This document shows positions 49,085 to 59,408 of a DNA stretch of 64,000 nt, in pieces. Both the position numbers and the translations under genes were made by a program. The DNA is from Thiomargarita sp. (lineage in GTDB: Bacteria > Pseudomonadota > Gammaproteobacteria > Beggiatoales > Beggiatoaceae). The first letter of the stretch is position 1. Each line of letters begins with the position of its first letter. The notes beneath the pieces were generated by a model. The model was given only the letters and a program-made list of their open reading frames with translations, was not told the origin of the DNA and made no database searches. The stretch spans positions 21,236 through 85,235 of the forward strand of contig DYSU01000002.1 in NCBI GenBank assembly GCA_020726335.1, given 5' to 3'.

Positions 49085-50440
49085 TTATTTTTTTGGTTTT
49101 TGCCAATGGTCTAGGGTCACTTGTTTGGTGCGACTTAAGGTTAATTTGCCCTTGGGTGTGTCGCGGGTGATGGTTGAACCTGCGCCAATGGTTGCACCCG
49201 CGCCCACTTTGACGGGGGCAATCAGTTGGGTGTCTGAGCCGATAAACGCTTCATCGCCAATCACGGTTTGGTGTTTATGCACGCCATCATAATTACAGGT
49301 GATCGTGCCTGCGCCGATGTTGACTTTTTGCCCGATTTGGCTGTCGCCGATATAGCTTAAATGATTGATTTTACTCAAATTATCCACGGTAGATTTTTTA
49401 ATTTCCACAAAATTGCCGACATGCACTTGCTTGGCCAAACGGGTATCAGGGCGCAGACGGGCAAAAGGCCCGATGCGACAACCATCGCCCACTTGCGCTT
49501 GCTCTAACACGCAGTTGGGTAAAATTTCGACTTCATCGCCGATGACCACATCGCGCAACACACAGTTTGCGCCGATTTTCACCCGATTGCCCAAATGTAC
49601 CTTACCTTGCAAAATCACATTGATGTCGATTTCCACATCGCGCCCCACACTCAACTGACCGCGCACATCAAACCGCGCTGGGTCACGCAAAGTCACGCCT
49701 TGTTGCATCAATTCAATGGCGCGTTGGCATTGATAATGGCGTTCCAAAACGGCCAATTGTTGGCGGTTGTTGATGCCCATCACTTCGTGTTCATTTTGCG
49801 GCTGAAAAGTTTGCACCACCAAACCCGCGTCAACCGCCATGGCGATGATGTCGGTCAAATAATATTCGCCTTGGCTGTTGTCATTGTTCAGTTGTTGTAA
49901 AAACGGCCTTAAATACGGGGCTTTGAGTGCCAAAATGCCCGTGTTGATTTCTTTGATTTGTTGTTGTGCGGGCGTGGCTTCTTTTTGTTCGACAATCGCT
50001 TGCACTTGGCCTTGAGCATTGCGCACAATTCGTCCATAACCTTGTGGGTTGGCCACAACCGCTGTCAACAATGCCAGCGTCTTGTCAGGTGTTTGGATTA
50101 ATTTTTGTAAAGTTGCCGCTGAAATCAACGGCACATCGCCATATAAAATCAACACTTTGCTGTCGCCATCCACTTGCGGCAACGCCTGTTGCACCGCATG
50201 ACCTGTTCCCAGTTGTTGCGCTTGTTTAACCCAAGTAACGCCTGTCGCACGGACGCTGTTTTTAACCTGTTCACCGCCGTGGCCATAAATCACCTGCAAA
50301 CTGTCGGGTTTGAGTTGTTGCGCACAATCAATTACATGAGAAATCAAAGGTTTATCGGCTAAACAGTGCAATACTTTGGGTAAATCAGAATACATGCGCG
50401 TGCCTTGGCCGGCCGCTAAAATAACAATGGCTAAAGACAT
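49085..50440 (-). CDS. glmU: Bifunctional N-acetylglucosamine-1-phosphate uridyltransferase GlmU
   Basis: Makes UDP-GlcNAc for peptidoglycan and lipopolysaccharide. 451 residues. The uridyltransferase domain has LAAGQGTRMYSDLPKVLH and ILYGDVPL; the left-handed beta-helix acetyltransferase domain (from about 250) has NFVEIKKS, GDSQIG and NIGAGTITCNYDGVHKH. It lies two bases after an uncharacterised gene and is probably translated from the same message. glmS and the atp operon are not adjacent. Confidence 0.97.
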   Translation of the reverse strand: MSLAIVILAAGQGTRMYSDLPKVLHCLADKPLISHVIDCAQQLKPDSLQVIYGHGGEQVKNSVRATGVTWVKQAQQLGTGHAVQQALPQVDGDSKVLILYGDVPLISAATLQKLIQTPDKTLALLTAVVANPQGYGRIVRNAQGQVQAIVEQKEATPAQQQIKEINTGILALKAPYLRPFLQQLNNDNSQGEYYLTDIIAMAVDAGLVVQTFQPQNEHEVMGINNRQQLAVLERHYQCQRAIELMQQGVTLRDPARFDVRGQLSVGRDVEIDINVILQGKVHLGNRVKIGANCVLRDVVIGDEVEILPNCVLEQAQVGDGCRIGPFARLRPDTRLAKQVHVGNFVEIKKSTVDNLSKINHLSYIGDSQIGQKVNIGAGTITCNYDGVHKHQTVIGDEAFIGSDTQLIAPVKVGAGATIGAGSTITRDTPKGKLTLSRTKQVTLDHWQKPKK

Positions 50441-50442
50441 GA

Positions 50443-51117
50443 TTACTCGCTAAATAAATGTTCCAATTGCGCCAATTGCCGTTCTAAAGACAAGCGTAAA
50501 ATAGAAGAAATGGTGAATAAAGTGGCCAATACGTTCAAGCTGGCATCGGCCTCGCAAGCCACGCGAATGCGCTCTAAAAAGTAGCGGTTCAGGGTTTCGA
50601 TGTTTTCATGGTAGTGTTTTAAGCCGTCAAAATTATAGTCAGGCGTACCGCCTTTTTGGGCTTTAAAATATTGGTGCATCAAATAAGATGAAGTCATGCG
50701 GTAAATGGTTTCGTCCAAACTGGCAAACGGTTGGTGATAATAGGCCATCGCCCGCATCGGTCTCATCCACGGGCAAGCACTGCTGGCCATGATAAAACCG
50801 ATTAATGAACGTAAACCTGTTTGGGCATCGGTGCGTTTGGAATAATTGCGCTCAGAGGTTTTCACCAATATATCGGTTTGTTTACACGATAAAATTTCCC
50901 GAAAGCCTGCGACAATTTCATGGGCATCGACGGCAATCGGACAATGCGAATGCAGTTGTTTATCCAAAGGACAATGTGAACATTGACAAAAAGTCAATTG
51001 TGTCCACAATGGGTATTGGCTGATGTTCAATTTGGCGGGTCGTTCGCGTGAAAAATCGACATGATAATGTAACTTTTTTTGTCGGTTATCCATAAAAAAA
51101 GTGTAATCAATATACAT
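50443..51117 (-). CDS. Uncharacterised protein with N-terminal Cys cluster
   Basis: 224 residues, not recognised. Residues 44-60 carry a Cys-x-Cys-x-x-Cys-Pro cluster followed by a second His-Cys-Pro (pattern CQCSHCPLD then HCPIA), suggestive of a metal or zinc site. The rest is mainly helical, with a conserved-looking MASSACPWMRPMRAMA stretch and a Leu-rich C-terminal helix. No signal peptide. It sits two bases upstream of glmU and two bases downstream of another unknown gene, so it belongs to a tight three-gene operon. Confidence 0.7.
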   Translation of the reverse strand: MYIDYTFFMDNRQKKLHYHVDFSRERPAKLNISQYPLWTQLTFCQCSHCPLDKQLHSHCPIAVDAHEIVAGFREILSCKQTDILVKTSERNYSKRTDAQTGLRSLIGFIMASSACPWMRPMRAMAYYHQPFASLDETIYRMTSSYLMHQYFKAQKGGTPDYNFDGLKHYHENIETLNRYFLERIRVACEADASLNVLATLFTISSILRLSLERQLAQLEHLFSE

Positions 51118-51119
51118 GG

Positions 51120-51995
51120 TTAGGGTTTTTTCTTCAGCAAGGTATTCAACAAGGTTTCAATTTTTGCGCCCCGTTGGCTGAACGCATTGCCCGAAGAAAT
51201 TTTGCGCCCTTCATCGTCAACCCATTGAATTAATTGATTGTTCTTATAATAGTAGCCGTGATGACTGATGCGGGTCTGGCTTAAATTTTGTTGTGGGCTG
51301 TTAAGCGGCGCGTTATAAGCGTGGCCTTCATTGGCCATGAACAGCAATTGTTGTTGCCCATCGAAATAAAAGCAATTATGCACTTCGCCATTGCTGAAGT
51401 AAATCGACAACACCAACAGGCTAAGTTCTTGTTTATCATTATAAAAAAAAGTGGCTTTGCCGCCTTGGTCAGATAAATCATTGCGAATCACCGTTTTAGG
51501 CTGATAATGGTCTTTCGCTTCATTCATCAAGGCAACGGCTTGGTCAATGATTTGGGTTTGTTGTGCCAATTGTTGCATCTGTTGCAGTTGTTGCGGGTTG
51601 AAGCTCGCTGAAATGCCCACAAACAATTCATAACAACTGGTTTCAGCGACTGGTGTGATAAGCAATTGATAAACATCATTATCCGCCTTGGGCAACTGAC
51701 CATACCACGCTTTGCGATGGGAAGGGTTGTTCATCATCAATGTTTTGGCTTGGCCATCGATTTGGTATTCAATCGCCAATTTGGCATTGTTTTTTAATGC
51801 GGTAACTGTGGTGGACAAATATTGACCTGCTTGAGCCTGCAATAAATAGCGGTCTTGGTCAGAGACGGCAACGCAGGCCGCGCTGATGCTGGACAACTTG
51901 CCTGCTGGAAACTTGAGCGAATGCCCAACCACGGCGGCGTTGGCCGTTTGGCAAAACAACAGCCCACCCACCGTGATAAAATAATGTAACCACAT
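51120..51995 (-). CDS. Predicted periplasmic protein of unknown function
   Basis: 291 residues from the ATG at 51995, which has a GAGG site. A signal peptide covers residues 1-20 (hydrophobic core, then Q-T-A-N-A). The body is beta-rich with a Q-rich helix near 150-165 (QQLQQMQQLAQQ) and three aromatic strands resembling repeated YYKNNQLIQW-type units at the end, as in toxin-antitoxin-like MORN or YD-type strands, though no family can be assigned. First gene of the glmU operon. Confidence 0.65.
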   Translation of the reverse strand: MWLHYFITVGGLLFCQTANAAVVGHSLKFPAGKLSSISAACVAVSDQDRYLLQAQAGQYLSTTVTALKNNAKLAIEYQIDGQAKTLMMNNPSHRKAWYGQLPKADNDVYQLLITPVAETSCYELFVGISASFNPQQLQQMQQLAQQTQIIDQAVALMNEAKDHYQPKTVIRNDLSDQGGKATFFYNDKQELSLLVLSIYFSNGEVHNCFYFDGQQQLLFMANEGHAYNAPLNSPQQNLSQTRISHHGYYYKNNQLIQWVDDEGRKISSGNAFSQRGAKIETLLNTLLKKKP

Positions 51996-52057
51996 GATGT
52001 TCAACCTCAGGCTTAAACGATTGTAAACGACTGTGGGCAAAAACCATTCCACTCTTT

Positions 52058-53638
52058 TCAATGCTCTCGGATGGCTAAAAAATGCACTTTGGGCCAACGT
52101 TCAGCCATCAATTGCAAATTGACCCGCGTGGGCGCGATATACGTCAATTGCTCGCCACCATCTAACGCCAAGTTATTAAACGCTTTTTTCTTAAAATCAT
52201 CCAAAATTTTAAGGTCATCGCATTCAATCCAACGTGCGGTATGAACTTGCACATTTTCAAACAAGCATTTGACATTGTATTCGTTCTGCAACCGCCACGC
52301 GACCACATCGAACTGCAACACCCCAACCGCACCCAAAATCAAATCATTGCTGTTGAACGGGCGAAACAACTGGGTCGCGCCTTCTTCGCTCAATTGCAAC
52401 AGACCTTTAAGCAGGGCTTTCATTCGCAACGGGTCTTTCAACACGGCACGGCGAAACAATTCAGGGGCAAAATACGGAATGCCTGTGAATTTCAGTTGTT
52501 CACCTTGGGTGAAGGTATCGCCGATTTGAATCGTGCCGTGGTTGTACAAACCCAAAATATCGCCCGCCCAAGCCTCTTCGGTGTGTTCACGTTCACCCGC
52601 CATAAAAGTCAATGCATTGGAGATTTGCACATCGCGTTTGAGACGCAAATGACGCAATTTCATGCCTTTTTGATAATGCCCTGAACAGACGCGCAAAAAC
52701 GCCACACGGTCATGATGGGCGGGGTCCATATTGGCTTGAATTTTAAACACAAAACCTGAAAATTTGTCTTCATCGGCCAACACATTGCGTTCCATGGCGG
52801 GGCGTGGGCGGGGTGTGGGGGCAAATTGAATGAAACTGTCCAGCAAGGCTTGCACGCCAAAATTATTGATGGCTGAGCCAAAATAAACAGGGGTCATTTT
52901 GCCCGCCAAAAACAAAGCCAAATCAAATTCATGGCTGGCACCTTGCACCAAGTCAATTTCATCTCGCAGGTGTTTGATCGCGTATTCGCCTAAAATTTTT
53001 TGTAAATCAGGATGATCCAAGCCTTGAAACACTTGGCCCTCGCTGATAATCTCATTTTTACTGGGTTCAAACAAAATCACTTGGTCGTTGACCAAATCAT
53101 AAACCCCTTTGAACCCCTTGCCCATGCCAATCGGCCACGTCATCGGCGCGCACATGATTTGCAAGGTGTTTTCAATTTCGTCCAATAAATCAATGGGTTC
53201 ACGGCCTTCGCGGTCTAACTTATTGATAAAAGTGATGATGGGCGTATCACGCAAGCGACACACTTCCAGCAATTTAATGGTGCGCTCTTCCACGCCTTTG
53301 ACGCAATCAATGACCATTAACGCCGAATCAACCGCAGTCAAGGTGCGATAGGTGTCTTCAGAAAAATCCCCGTGGCCGGGGGTATCCAACAGATTGATAA
53401 CTTTATCTTTATACGGAAATTGCATCACCGATGAGGTGACTGAAATGCCGCGTTGTTTTTCCAACTCCATCCAATCGGATGTGGCATGGCGCGCCGCTTT
53501 ACGGCCTTTGACTGTACCCGCCAATTGAATCGCACCGCCGAACAACAACAGTTTTTCGGTCAAGGTGGTTTTACCCGCATCGGGATGGGAAATAATGGCA
53601 AAAGTGCGCCGTTTGTGGGTTTCTGTTTGCTTTGGCAT
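52058..53638 (-). CDS. prfC: Peptide chain release factor 3
   Basis: GTPase that recycles RF1 and RF2. 526 residues. G1 is [13 protein letters not shown]2 lies in [12 protein letters not shown]3 is [17 protein letters not shown] and G4 is [12 protein letters not shown]. The domain following the GTPase, with [16 protein letters not shown], distinguishes RF3 from EF-G. Confidence 0.97.
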   Translation of the reverse strand: MPKQTETHKRRTFAIISHPDAGKTTLTEKLLLFGGAIQLAGTVKGRKAARHATSDWMELEKQRGISVTSSVMQFPYKDKVINLLDTPGHGDFSEDTYRTLTAVDSALMVIDCVKGVEERTIKLLEVCRLRDTPIITFINKLDREGREPIDLLDEIENTLQIMCAPMTWPIGMGKGFKGVYDLVNDQVILFEPSKNEIISEGQVFQGLDHPDLQKILGEYAIKHLRDEIDLVQGASHEFDLALFLAGKMTPVYFGSAINNFGVQALLDSFIQFAPTPRPRPAMERNVLADEDKFSGFVFKIQANMDPAHHDRVAFLRVCSGHYQKGMKLRHLRLKRDVQISNALTFMAGEREHTEEAWAGDILGLYNHGTIQIGDTFTQGEQLKFTGIPYFAPELFRRAVLKDPLRMKALLKGLLQLSEEGATQLFRPFNSNDLILGAVGVLQFDVVAWRLQNEYNVKCLFENVQVHTARWIECDDLKILDDFKKKAFNNLALDGGEQLTYIAPTRVNLQLMAERWPKVHFLAIREH

Positions 53639-53694
53639 CAGTGAGAAATAGCGTAGTAGATTGAATTTGAAAGGAAAAAGATTTTACGCTGAAA

Positions 53695-54039
53695 TCAATC
53701 AAACAACGCCAAAATGTCTTCTAATTCGGCTCTGACCGCCAGCAGTTGTTGTTTTTTGTCATCAACGCTGTCTTCTTCGGTCAGTTGTTGTTTCGCGCCA
53801 CCAATGGTAAAACCGTTTTCGTACAGCAAACCACGAATCTGGCGAATGAGCAACACATCGTGGTGTTGGTAATATCGCCGATTACCCCGACGTTTCAGCG
53901 GCTTAAGCTGGGGAAATTCTTGTTCCCAATAGCGCAAAACGTGGGGTTTGACGCAACACAATTCGCTGACTTCACCAATGGTGAAGTAGCGTTTGGCGGG
54001 AATCGGCGGCAGTTCGTTGTTATTGCTCAGTTCCAGCAT
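53695..54039 (-). CDS. MerR-family transcriptional regulator
   Basis: 114 residues. The N-terminal winged helix has [21 protein letters not shown] and the wing [13 protein letters not shown]; a short C-terminal helix follows. No effector domain. This small MerR protein beside ihfA is a conserved gammaproteobacterial arrangement of unknown role. It overlaps ihfA by 20 bases. The tRNA-Pro that often follows is not seen. Confidence 0.9.
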   Translation of the reverse strand: MLELSNNNELPPIPAKRYFTIGEVSELCCVKPHVLRYWEQEFPQLKPLKRRGNRRYYQHHDVLLIRQIRGLLYENGFTIGGAKQQLTEEDSVDDKKQQLLAVRAELEDILALFD

Positions 54040-54346
54040 ATTTTTCTACCCGTTCTCTGAGTTTGTGGCCGGGTTTGAAAGTGACCACACGTCGGGCGGT
54101 GATGGGAATTTCTTCGCCTGTTTTGGGGTTGCGGCCGGGGCGTTGGCTTTTTGTGCGTAAATCAAAATTGCCAAAACCTGACAGTTTGACTTGTTCACCT
54201 TTTTCCAAAGAAAGGCGAACTTCTTCAAAAAACACATCCACCATTTCTTTGGCTTCGCGCTTGTTTAAGCCCAGTGAATTAAACAGACGTTCGGCCATCA
54301 TGGCTTTGGTCAGGGCAACTTTTTTCGATTGTGTCATTGTTGTCAT
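54020..54346 (-). CDS. ihfA: Integration host factor alpha subunit
   Basis: DNA-bending nucleoid protein. 108 residues. Contains [33 protein letters not shown] and the DNA-arm Pro region [16 protein letters not shown] start at the second ATG (54337) is possible. It lies one base after pheT, the conserved pheT-ihfA pair. Confidence 0.95.
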   Translation of the reverse strand: MTTMTQSKKVALTKAMMAERLFNSLGLNKREAKEMVDVFFEEVRLSLEKGEQVKLSGFGNFDLRTKSQRPGRNPKTGEEIPITARRVVTFKPGHKLRERVEKYAGTEQ

Positions 54347-54347
54347 A

Positions 54348-56723
54348 TTATTTTCTCAATGATGCGTTAAATTGATTTTTTAATGCGGTTAAAATGTTCT
54401 CAATTACAGGGTCAATGTCAGCTTCGGTTAAGTTGCGCCAAGCTGTTCTAAAAGTCAGCCCCAAAGCCAAACTTTTTTTGCTTTGTTCAATTCCTGTGCC
54501 ACGATAAATATCAAACAGTTGCAATTGCACCAACCATTCTGAACCATTTTGTTGGATACAATCTATTAATGATTGCGCACTGAGAGCTTCATCAACCACC
54601 ACCGCCAAATCACGACGAATAGAAGGGAATTTAGACAGCGGGCTAAATTGAACAACAGGCTGTTGCAACAAAGGCAACAAATCCATTTCAAATAAATAAA
54701 CGGGCTGTTTAAAAGCAAATTCATCCATCAATCGTGGATGCAAGCGGCCTAATATACCAATTTGTTTATTATTCCGCAAGATAGCCGCACATTGCTCGGG
54801 ATGTAATGCAAGGTGTTGGGTGCGCACAAAACGAATTTCACCTTGGGCAAAACGCGCAATATTTTCCACATCGGCTTTGAGGTCAAAAAAATCGACCAAC
54901 CGATTGGCCGCACCCCATTGTTCTGCATAAATAAACCCCGTGATGATGCCAGCAATTGATTGAATTTGTTCAATTTTATCTTCTGTTTGCCCAAAACGCA
55001 AGCCCGTTTCAAACAAGCGCACCCGTGGTTGTTGCCGTTTTTGATTATACGACAAGGCAGGCAACAGCCCCATCCACAACGTTGGGCGCATCACCGATAA
55101 ATCGCCGCTCAATGGGTTTTTCAGCTTAATTCCCGTTGTTTCAGGCAACAGCTTGGCCAACAACACAGGGTCGCCAAAACTGTAGCTGATGCTTTCATAA
55201 TAGCCGCGCTCAACCATGGCGGCGCGCAACTGTGCCAACACAGGGTTGGCGGGTTGTTGCATGGTCACCGCCGTTTGTCCCGCTTGCTGGTCTAAGCGGT
55301 TGTAGCCATAAATGCGGGCAATTTCTTCAATCAAATCCGCTTCAATCGCAATGTCAAAGCGAAAACTGGGCGGAATCACCCGCCATTGCCAGCCTTCGGC
55401 GGTTTTTTCGCGGGTCAACACCATGCCCAAACGGCGCAAACTGTCTTCAACCATGGCCACATCAATCGCCTGCCCCAGCAAGCGTTTAATTTGTTGGGTG
55501 CGCAACACAATGCTGTGGCGTTTGGGCAAATGCTCAATATGGCTGACTTCGACCACCGCGCCCGCTTGGCCGCCTGCATAAGCCAACAACAACGCGGTGG
55601 CGCGCTCCATGGCTTTCAGTTGGCTGTTTGGGTCAACCCCGCGTTCAAAACGATAAGATGAATCGGTGCTTAAGCCATAACGGCGTGCGCAACCCATTAA
55701 TAATTCTGGATTAAAAAAAGCACTTTCTAAAAAAATATTGCAGGTTTTGTCATCAATTGCCGAAGCCAAACCGCCCATGATGCCCGCCAACGCCAACGGT
55801 GCCTTGTCATCGGCGATCACCAATGTGCGCTCATCCAGCGTCACGGTTTGTTCATCCAACAGCGTCAATTGTTCGCCTTGTTGGGCATGGCGCACCGTGA
55901 TTTTGCCGTGCAGTTTGTCCCAATCAAATCCGTGCATCGGTTGTCCCAGCTCCAACAACACATAATTGGTGACATCAACCACCAGGCTGATGCTGCGTAA
56001 ACCACTGCGGCGCAGGCGTTCTTGCATCCACAACGGCGTGGGCGCGTGGCTGTTGATGCCTGTAATCACCCGTCCGACATAATGGGGACAGGCTTGAGGG
56101 GCAACGACATTGACTTCAAAACGGCAATCCGTTTGCGCCGCATGGGGTTTAATGGTCACGGGCCTGAGGTCACAGCCATTTAGCGCACCCACTTCGCGGG
56201 CAATACCGATGATGCTGGCGCAATCGCCACGGTTGGCGGTTAAATCGACTTCAATGCAATGGTCGTTGAGTTGCAAATAATCGCGCACACCATGGCCGAT
56301 GGGCGCATCATCAGGCAAGACCATCAAACCTTGGGCTTTGTCGCTCAAGCCCAGCTCTTCGGTCGAACACAACATGCCAAAGGATTCAACCCCGCGCAGT
56401 TTGGACGGTTTAATTTTAAAGCCCGCCAAATCTGCACCAATCAGCGCGGTTGGGGCTTTCATCCCTTGGCGGACGTTGTTTGCCCCACAAACAACGGTCA
56501 ACGGCTCTGTTTGGCCGATATCCACTTGACAGACTTTGAGTTTATCCGCATTGGGGTGTGGCTCCAGTGACAGCACTTGGCCAATCACCACGCCCGTAAA
56601 ATCGCCGCTGGCTGGGGTGAGCGCATCCACTTCCAAACCCGCCATGGTCAATTGTTCGATTAAAGCGGCGGTGTCAATTGGCGGATTGACCCACTCACGC
56701 AACCATTGTTCACTGAATTTCAT
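54348..56723 (-). CDS. pheT: Phenylalanyl-tRNA synthetase beta subunit
   Basis: 791 residues. The N-terminal OB tRNA-binding domain has [20 protein letters not shown]; the B3/B4 editing domain, B5 and the C-terminal anticodon-binding domain ([13 protein letters not shown]) are in order. pheS, whose product forms the alpha2beta2 enzyme with this subunit, is not upstream; another gene starts five bases before it. Confidence 0.96.
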   Translation of the reverse strand: MKFSEQWLREWVNPPIDTAALIEQLTMAGLEVDALTPASGDFTGVVIGQVLSLEPHPNADKLKVCQVDIGQTEPLTVVCGANNVRQGMKAPTALIGADLAGFKIKPSKLRGVESFGMLCSTEELGLSDKAQGLMVLPDDAPIGHGVRDYLQLNDHCIEVDLTANRGDCASIIGIAREVGALNGCDLRPVTIKPHAAQTDCRFEVNVVAPQACPHYVGRVITGINSHAPTPLWMQERLRRSGLRSISLVVDVTNYVLLELGQPMHGFDWDKLHGKITVRHAQQGEQLTLLDEQTVTLDERTLVIADDKAPLALAGIMGGLASAIDDKTCNIFLESAFFNPELLMGCARRYGLSTDSSYRFERGVDPNSQLKAMERATALLLAYAGGQAGAVVEVSHIEHLPKRHSIVLRTQQIKRLLGQAIDVAMVEDSLRRLGMVLTREKTAEGWQWRVIPPSFRFDIAIEADLIEEIARIYGYNRLDQQAGQTAVTMQQPANPVLAQLRAAMVERGYYESISYSFGDPVLLAKLLPETTGIKLKNPLSGDLSVMRPTLWMGLLPALSYNQKRQQPRVRLFETGLRFGQTEDKIEQIQSIAGIITGFIYAEQWGAANRLVDFFDLKADVENIARFAQGEIRFVRTQHLALHPEQCAAILRNNKQIGILGRLHPRLMDEFAFKQPVYLFEMDLLPLLQQPVVQFSPLSKFPSIRRDLAVVVDEALSAQSLIDCIQQNGSEWLVQLQLFDIYRGTGIEQSKKSLALGLTFRTAWRNLTEADIDPVIENILTALKNQFNASLRK

Positions 56724-56727
56724 GCGG

Positions 56728-58023
56728 CTAATTCCTAACCTCTGTTGGAAAATAAATTTCTAAATATTTTTCGACATTGACATTGACCAAACGAAAACGA
56801 ATGCCAAAGCGATTACCTTGCAAACTTTTGCTGAATTTCACATCGGTAAACGCGGGGTTGGCGGTCAAGGTTTCTAAAATTTCGGCGGGATTGTCGCTTT
56901 CACCTTCCAATTCAACCACACCATCTTCCACTTTTAACCGACTGAGCCAACTGGATTTTTTTATATTGTCGTTTAAGGTCAACAACAATGGGCTGACTTG
57001 CTGTTGCGGATAATTGTGAATGGGTTCTAATTTTTCATCAATGGCAATGATTTCTTCCCGCCAAGCAGACATCTGCGCCGATAATTCTTTGGCCACGCGC
57101 AAACGTTTCTCCAAATTACGTTCATAATTGGCCAGCGTCAAGCCCGCAATGACCAAACCGCTGGCCAGCAAACCCAAAGCAAAACGTATGATGTTGCGTT
57201 TGCCGCGTTTTTTCTGCAATGCAAACGCATGGGCGCATGCAGGTGGAATAAAGCCATAACGATAAACCGCAGGTTGCGGCGGTTTGGCCACTTCCCAAGC
57301 GGTCAAGCTGTTTTTTTTCAGCCATTGAATGTCCGCTTGATGCTTGATTTTGGCTTGTTGTTCGCTAAAGGATTGATTTAATTCAGAATCGCTCAAATCG
57401 GCTTTGAGAATGTTTTGCCAAAACCGCAACACGCCGTTTTGATATTCAATTTGGCTGATGCTGTGGCTGTCTTCACTCTCAACGCCCACATGGGGGTGGT
57501 TTTTTTCCAGTGCGGCAAATGGGCGCGGTAAAATGCTGACCAAATCCAACGACACCGTTTTAAACGCTTGGTATAACGCATCAGCGCGTTGGGCGGAAAA
57601 CCACAAGGCCACATGGCGGTGGTCATTGTTTTCATCTTGCGCATAAACCGCCAACAGCAATAAGCCATCAATGCCGGGCAGTAAATTATTTTGTTGCAAG
57701 CGCACCGCATTGGCCAAATTGGCCGCCGCCACCCCCGCTAAATTGACTGTGGTGGCGACAAATTCATATTCAGGCAACACCAGCGCAAGCTGTGTTTTTT
57801 TGGGTTTGTCCAACAAGCGTTGCGCCGCTTTGGCCAAAGCAATGGGTTCAGCAATCGCAACTTGTTGTTCTAAACGATGCCATTGATAAACCTCGCCCGT
57901 GCCTAAATACACCAAATAAGAGTCATAAACCAGCAAACAGTGTTGGGGTCTCAGTCCCGTTTTTTGTGGTTGCGCCGCTTTCGTTGGTTTTTTTTTGCGC
58001 CCCAGTGGCCAGCCCATTTTCAT
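56728..58023 (-). CDS. PilM/PilN- or GspL-like inner-membrane protein
   Basis: 431 residues. The basic N terminus precedes a cytoplasmic actin-like region (30-255) resembling PilM/GspL cores (LALVLPEYEFVATTVNL, ANAVRLQQNNLLPGI). One membrane helix lies near residues 280-300, then a coiled coil (304-340) and a small alpha-beta domain of the PilN/GspL C-terminal type (WLSRLKVEDGVVELEGESDN, a pattern found in PilN). It may link a secretion or pilus ATPase to the membrane. A second membrane gene follows on the same strand. The family assignment is moderate. Confidence 0.55.
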   Translation of the reverse strand: MKMGWPLGRKKKPTKAAQPQKTGLRPQHCLLVYDSYLVYLGTGEVYQWHRLEQQVAIAEPIALAKAAQRLLDKPKKTQLALVLPEYEFVATTVNLAGVAAANLANAVRLQQNNLLPGIDGLLLLAVYAQDENNDHRHVALWFSAQRADALYQAFKTVSLDLVSILPRPFAALEKNHPHVGVESEDSHSISQIEYQNGVLRFWQNILKADLSDSELNQSFSEQQAKIKHQADIQWLKKNSLTAWEVAKPPQPAVYRYGFIPPACAHAFALQKKRGKRNIIRFALGLLASGLVIAGLTLANYERNLEKRLRVAKELSAQMSAWREEIIAIDEKLEPIHNYPQQQVSPLLLTLNDNIKKSSWLSRLKVEDGVVELEGESDNPAEILETLTANPAFTDVKFSKSLQGNRFGIRFRLVNVNVEKYLEIYFPTEVRN

Positions 58024-58026
58024 GCG

Positions 58027-58431
58027 TCAGTGGTTTTGGTCAAAACTCATGTCACGGCGGGCGGCAGTGATGGAAATGCTAAAGCCTGCGATCACGTCTA
58101 ACATTTGCATCAACATTAAAATAAAAAAAGTGCTGCTGGCGGCGGTTTTTACCAATAAAAACTCGACTAAAAACAAGACAAACAACAGCATAGAAAACAC
58201 ATGGTCTAAAACTGAAGCGGTGTTGGTGCGGGTGGATTTGATCAGCTCAATGTACAGAGCCAAGATGCCCAATATCAATAATAAGTCACTGAGATTGAAG
58301 CTTAAATGACCGCCTGACAACATCGAAAACTGCAACAAGGGGTTTTGTAAAGATAAATGAGAAACCAATACAATAAAGTTATAGGCGATAAAAACATAGA
58401 GCAAGGTGGGAATTGCGGCAAAAAATAACAT
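58027..58431 (-). CDS. Small four-helix membrane protein of unknown function
   Basis: 134 residues with four predicted membrane helices (about 5-25, 45-62, 76-95, 100-120) and a short basic C terminus. No motif recognised. It lies three bases upstream of the PilN-like gene, so the two probably act together. Confidence 0.6.
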   Translation of the reverse strand: MLFFAAIPTLLYVFIAYNFIVLVSHLSLQNPLLQFSMLSGGHLSFNLSDLLLILGILALYIELIKSTRTNTASVLDHVFSMLLFVLFLVEFLLVKTAASSTFFILMLMQMLDVIAGFSISITAARRDMSFDQNH

Positions 58432-58460
58432 GATTTCAATGAGTTGATAAAAATGCCAAT

Positions 58461-58493
58461 AAAAAAAGATGCCTTTTATACCAAGGCATCTTT
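58461..58493 (-). terminator. Intrinsic terminator of the Bax-inhibitor gene
   Basis: AAAGATGCCTT (58465-58475) pairs perfectly with AAGGCATCTTT (58483-58493), with a seven-base loop. On the minus strand the stem is followed by seven Ts. It lies just beyond the gene ending at 58516. Confidence 0.85.
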
Positions 58494-58515
58494 GAACCTA
58501 AAAACCCAACAAGGG

Positions 58516-59205
58516 CTAATCTTCACCAAAACCAAAACCCAACAGGGCCAGCAAATTGATGAACAGGTTGTAAATATTAACATATAAGCTGATGGTTGCC
58601 ATAATATAATTGGTTTCTTCGCCGTGAACCATGCGGCTGGTGTCATATAAAATATAGCCTGCCATCAACATCACCACCACAGCAGAAAGGGCTAAACTCA
58701 AAGCGGGAATGGCAAACAACCACGCCACCAACAGTCCGACCAGCGCGACCATCAAACCGATGAACAAAAAACTGCCCAAAAAATTGAAATTTTTGCGACT
58801 GGTCAGCGCGTAACCTGACAAACCCAAAAACATCACCGCCGTTGTGCCAAACGCCATCATCACCAATTCATGGCCGTTGCTGAATCGGGTCAAATACAAA
58901 CTGATGACAGGACCCAACGTCAGCCCCATAAAACCTGTCAAGGCAAACACCGCCGCCAAGCCCCACGCGCTGTTGCGCAGTTTGGCCGTGACAAAAAACA
59001 GGCCTAAAAAGGCAACCAGCGTCAACAAAGGGTTGAGCGCGGGCATGTTCATCGCCATCGCCAAACCCGCCATGATGGCACTGAAAGCCAAGGTGGCCGA
59101 CAACAATAAATAAGTGTTGCGAATCAATTTGTTGGTGGCTAAAACCGATTGCGCGGGTAAAGTTTCCACCCCTACATCATAACGATCATGTTGATTGTAT
59201 TGCAT
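58516..59205 (-). CDS. Bax inhibitor-1 family membrane protein (YbhL/YccA-like)
   Basis: 229 residues, seven membrane helices. The family features GLALGPVISLYL-like segment (here MGLTLGPVISLYL), LFIGLMVALVGLLVAWLF and the C-terminal LFINLLALLGFGFGED are present. In E. coli relatives modulate FtsH or ion leakage. An intrinsic terminator follows. Confidence 0.88.
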   Translation of the reverse strand: MQYNQHDRYDVGVETLPAQSVLATNKLIRNTYLLLSATLAFSAIMAGLAMAMNMPALNPLLTLVAFLGLFFVTAKLRNSAWGLAAVFALTGFMGLTLGPVISLYLTRFSNGHELVMMAFGTTAVMFLGLSGYALTSRKNFNFLGSFLFIGLMVALVGLLVAWLFAIPALSLALSAVVVMLMAGYILYDTSRMVHGEETNYIMATISLYVNIYNLFINLLALLGFGFGED

Positions 59206-59272
59206 AAAAACCTCGATAAAAGCAAACGAAATTACACATCATCATAAGGCATAAACCAAAGAAATTCAAACC

Positions 59273-59353
59273 TCAGGTGAGCAAGGCTTTTTCAAACACG
59301 CAAGGACGGGGGTTAATCTGTTGATAATTTTGCATAAATTCACGTTCATCCAT
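59273..59353 (-). CDS. Possible 26-residue small protein or remnant
   Basis: On the minus strand a GAGGA site seven bases before an ATG (59353) opens a 26-codon frame ending in TGA (59273-59275). It contains INPRPCVFEKALL, which I associate weakly with the start of somewhat longer uncharacterised gammaproteobacterial proteins. No continuation of that family is visible beyond the stop. It may be a real microprotein or the preserved N terminus of a decayed gene. It lies between nhaD and the Bax-inhibitor gene. Confidence 0.35.
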   Translation of the reverse strand: MDEREFMQNYQQINPRPCVFEKALLT

Positions 59354-59408
59354 GGGTTCATCCTCAATGCAATAAAGGGATGGCATAAGGCTTGTGGGCA
59401 TTCAAGCT

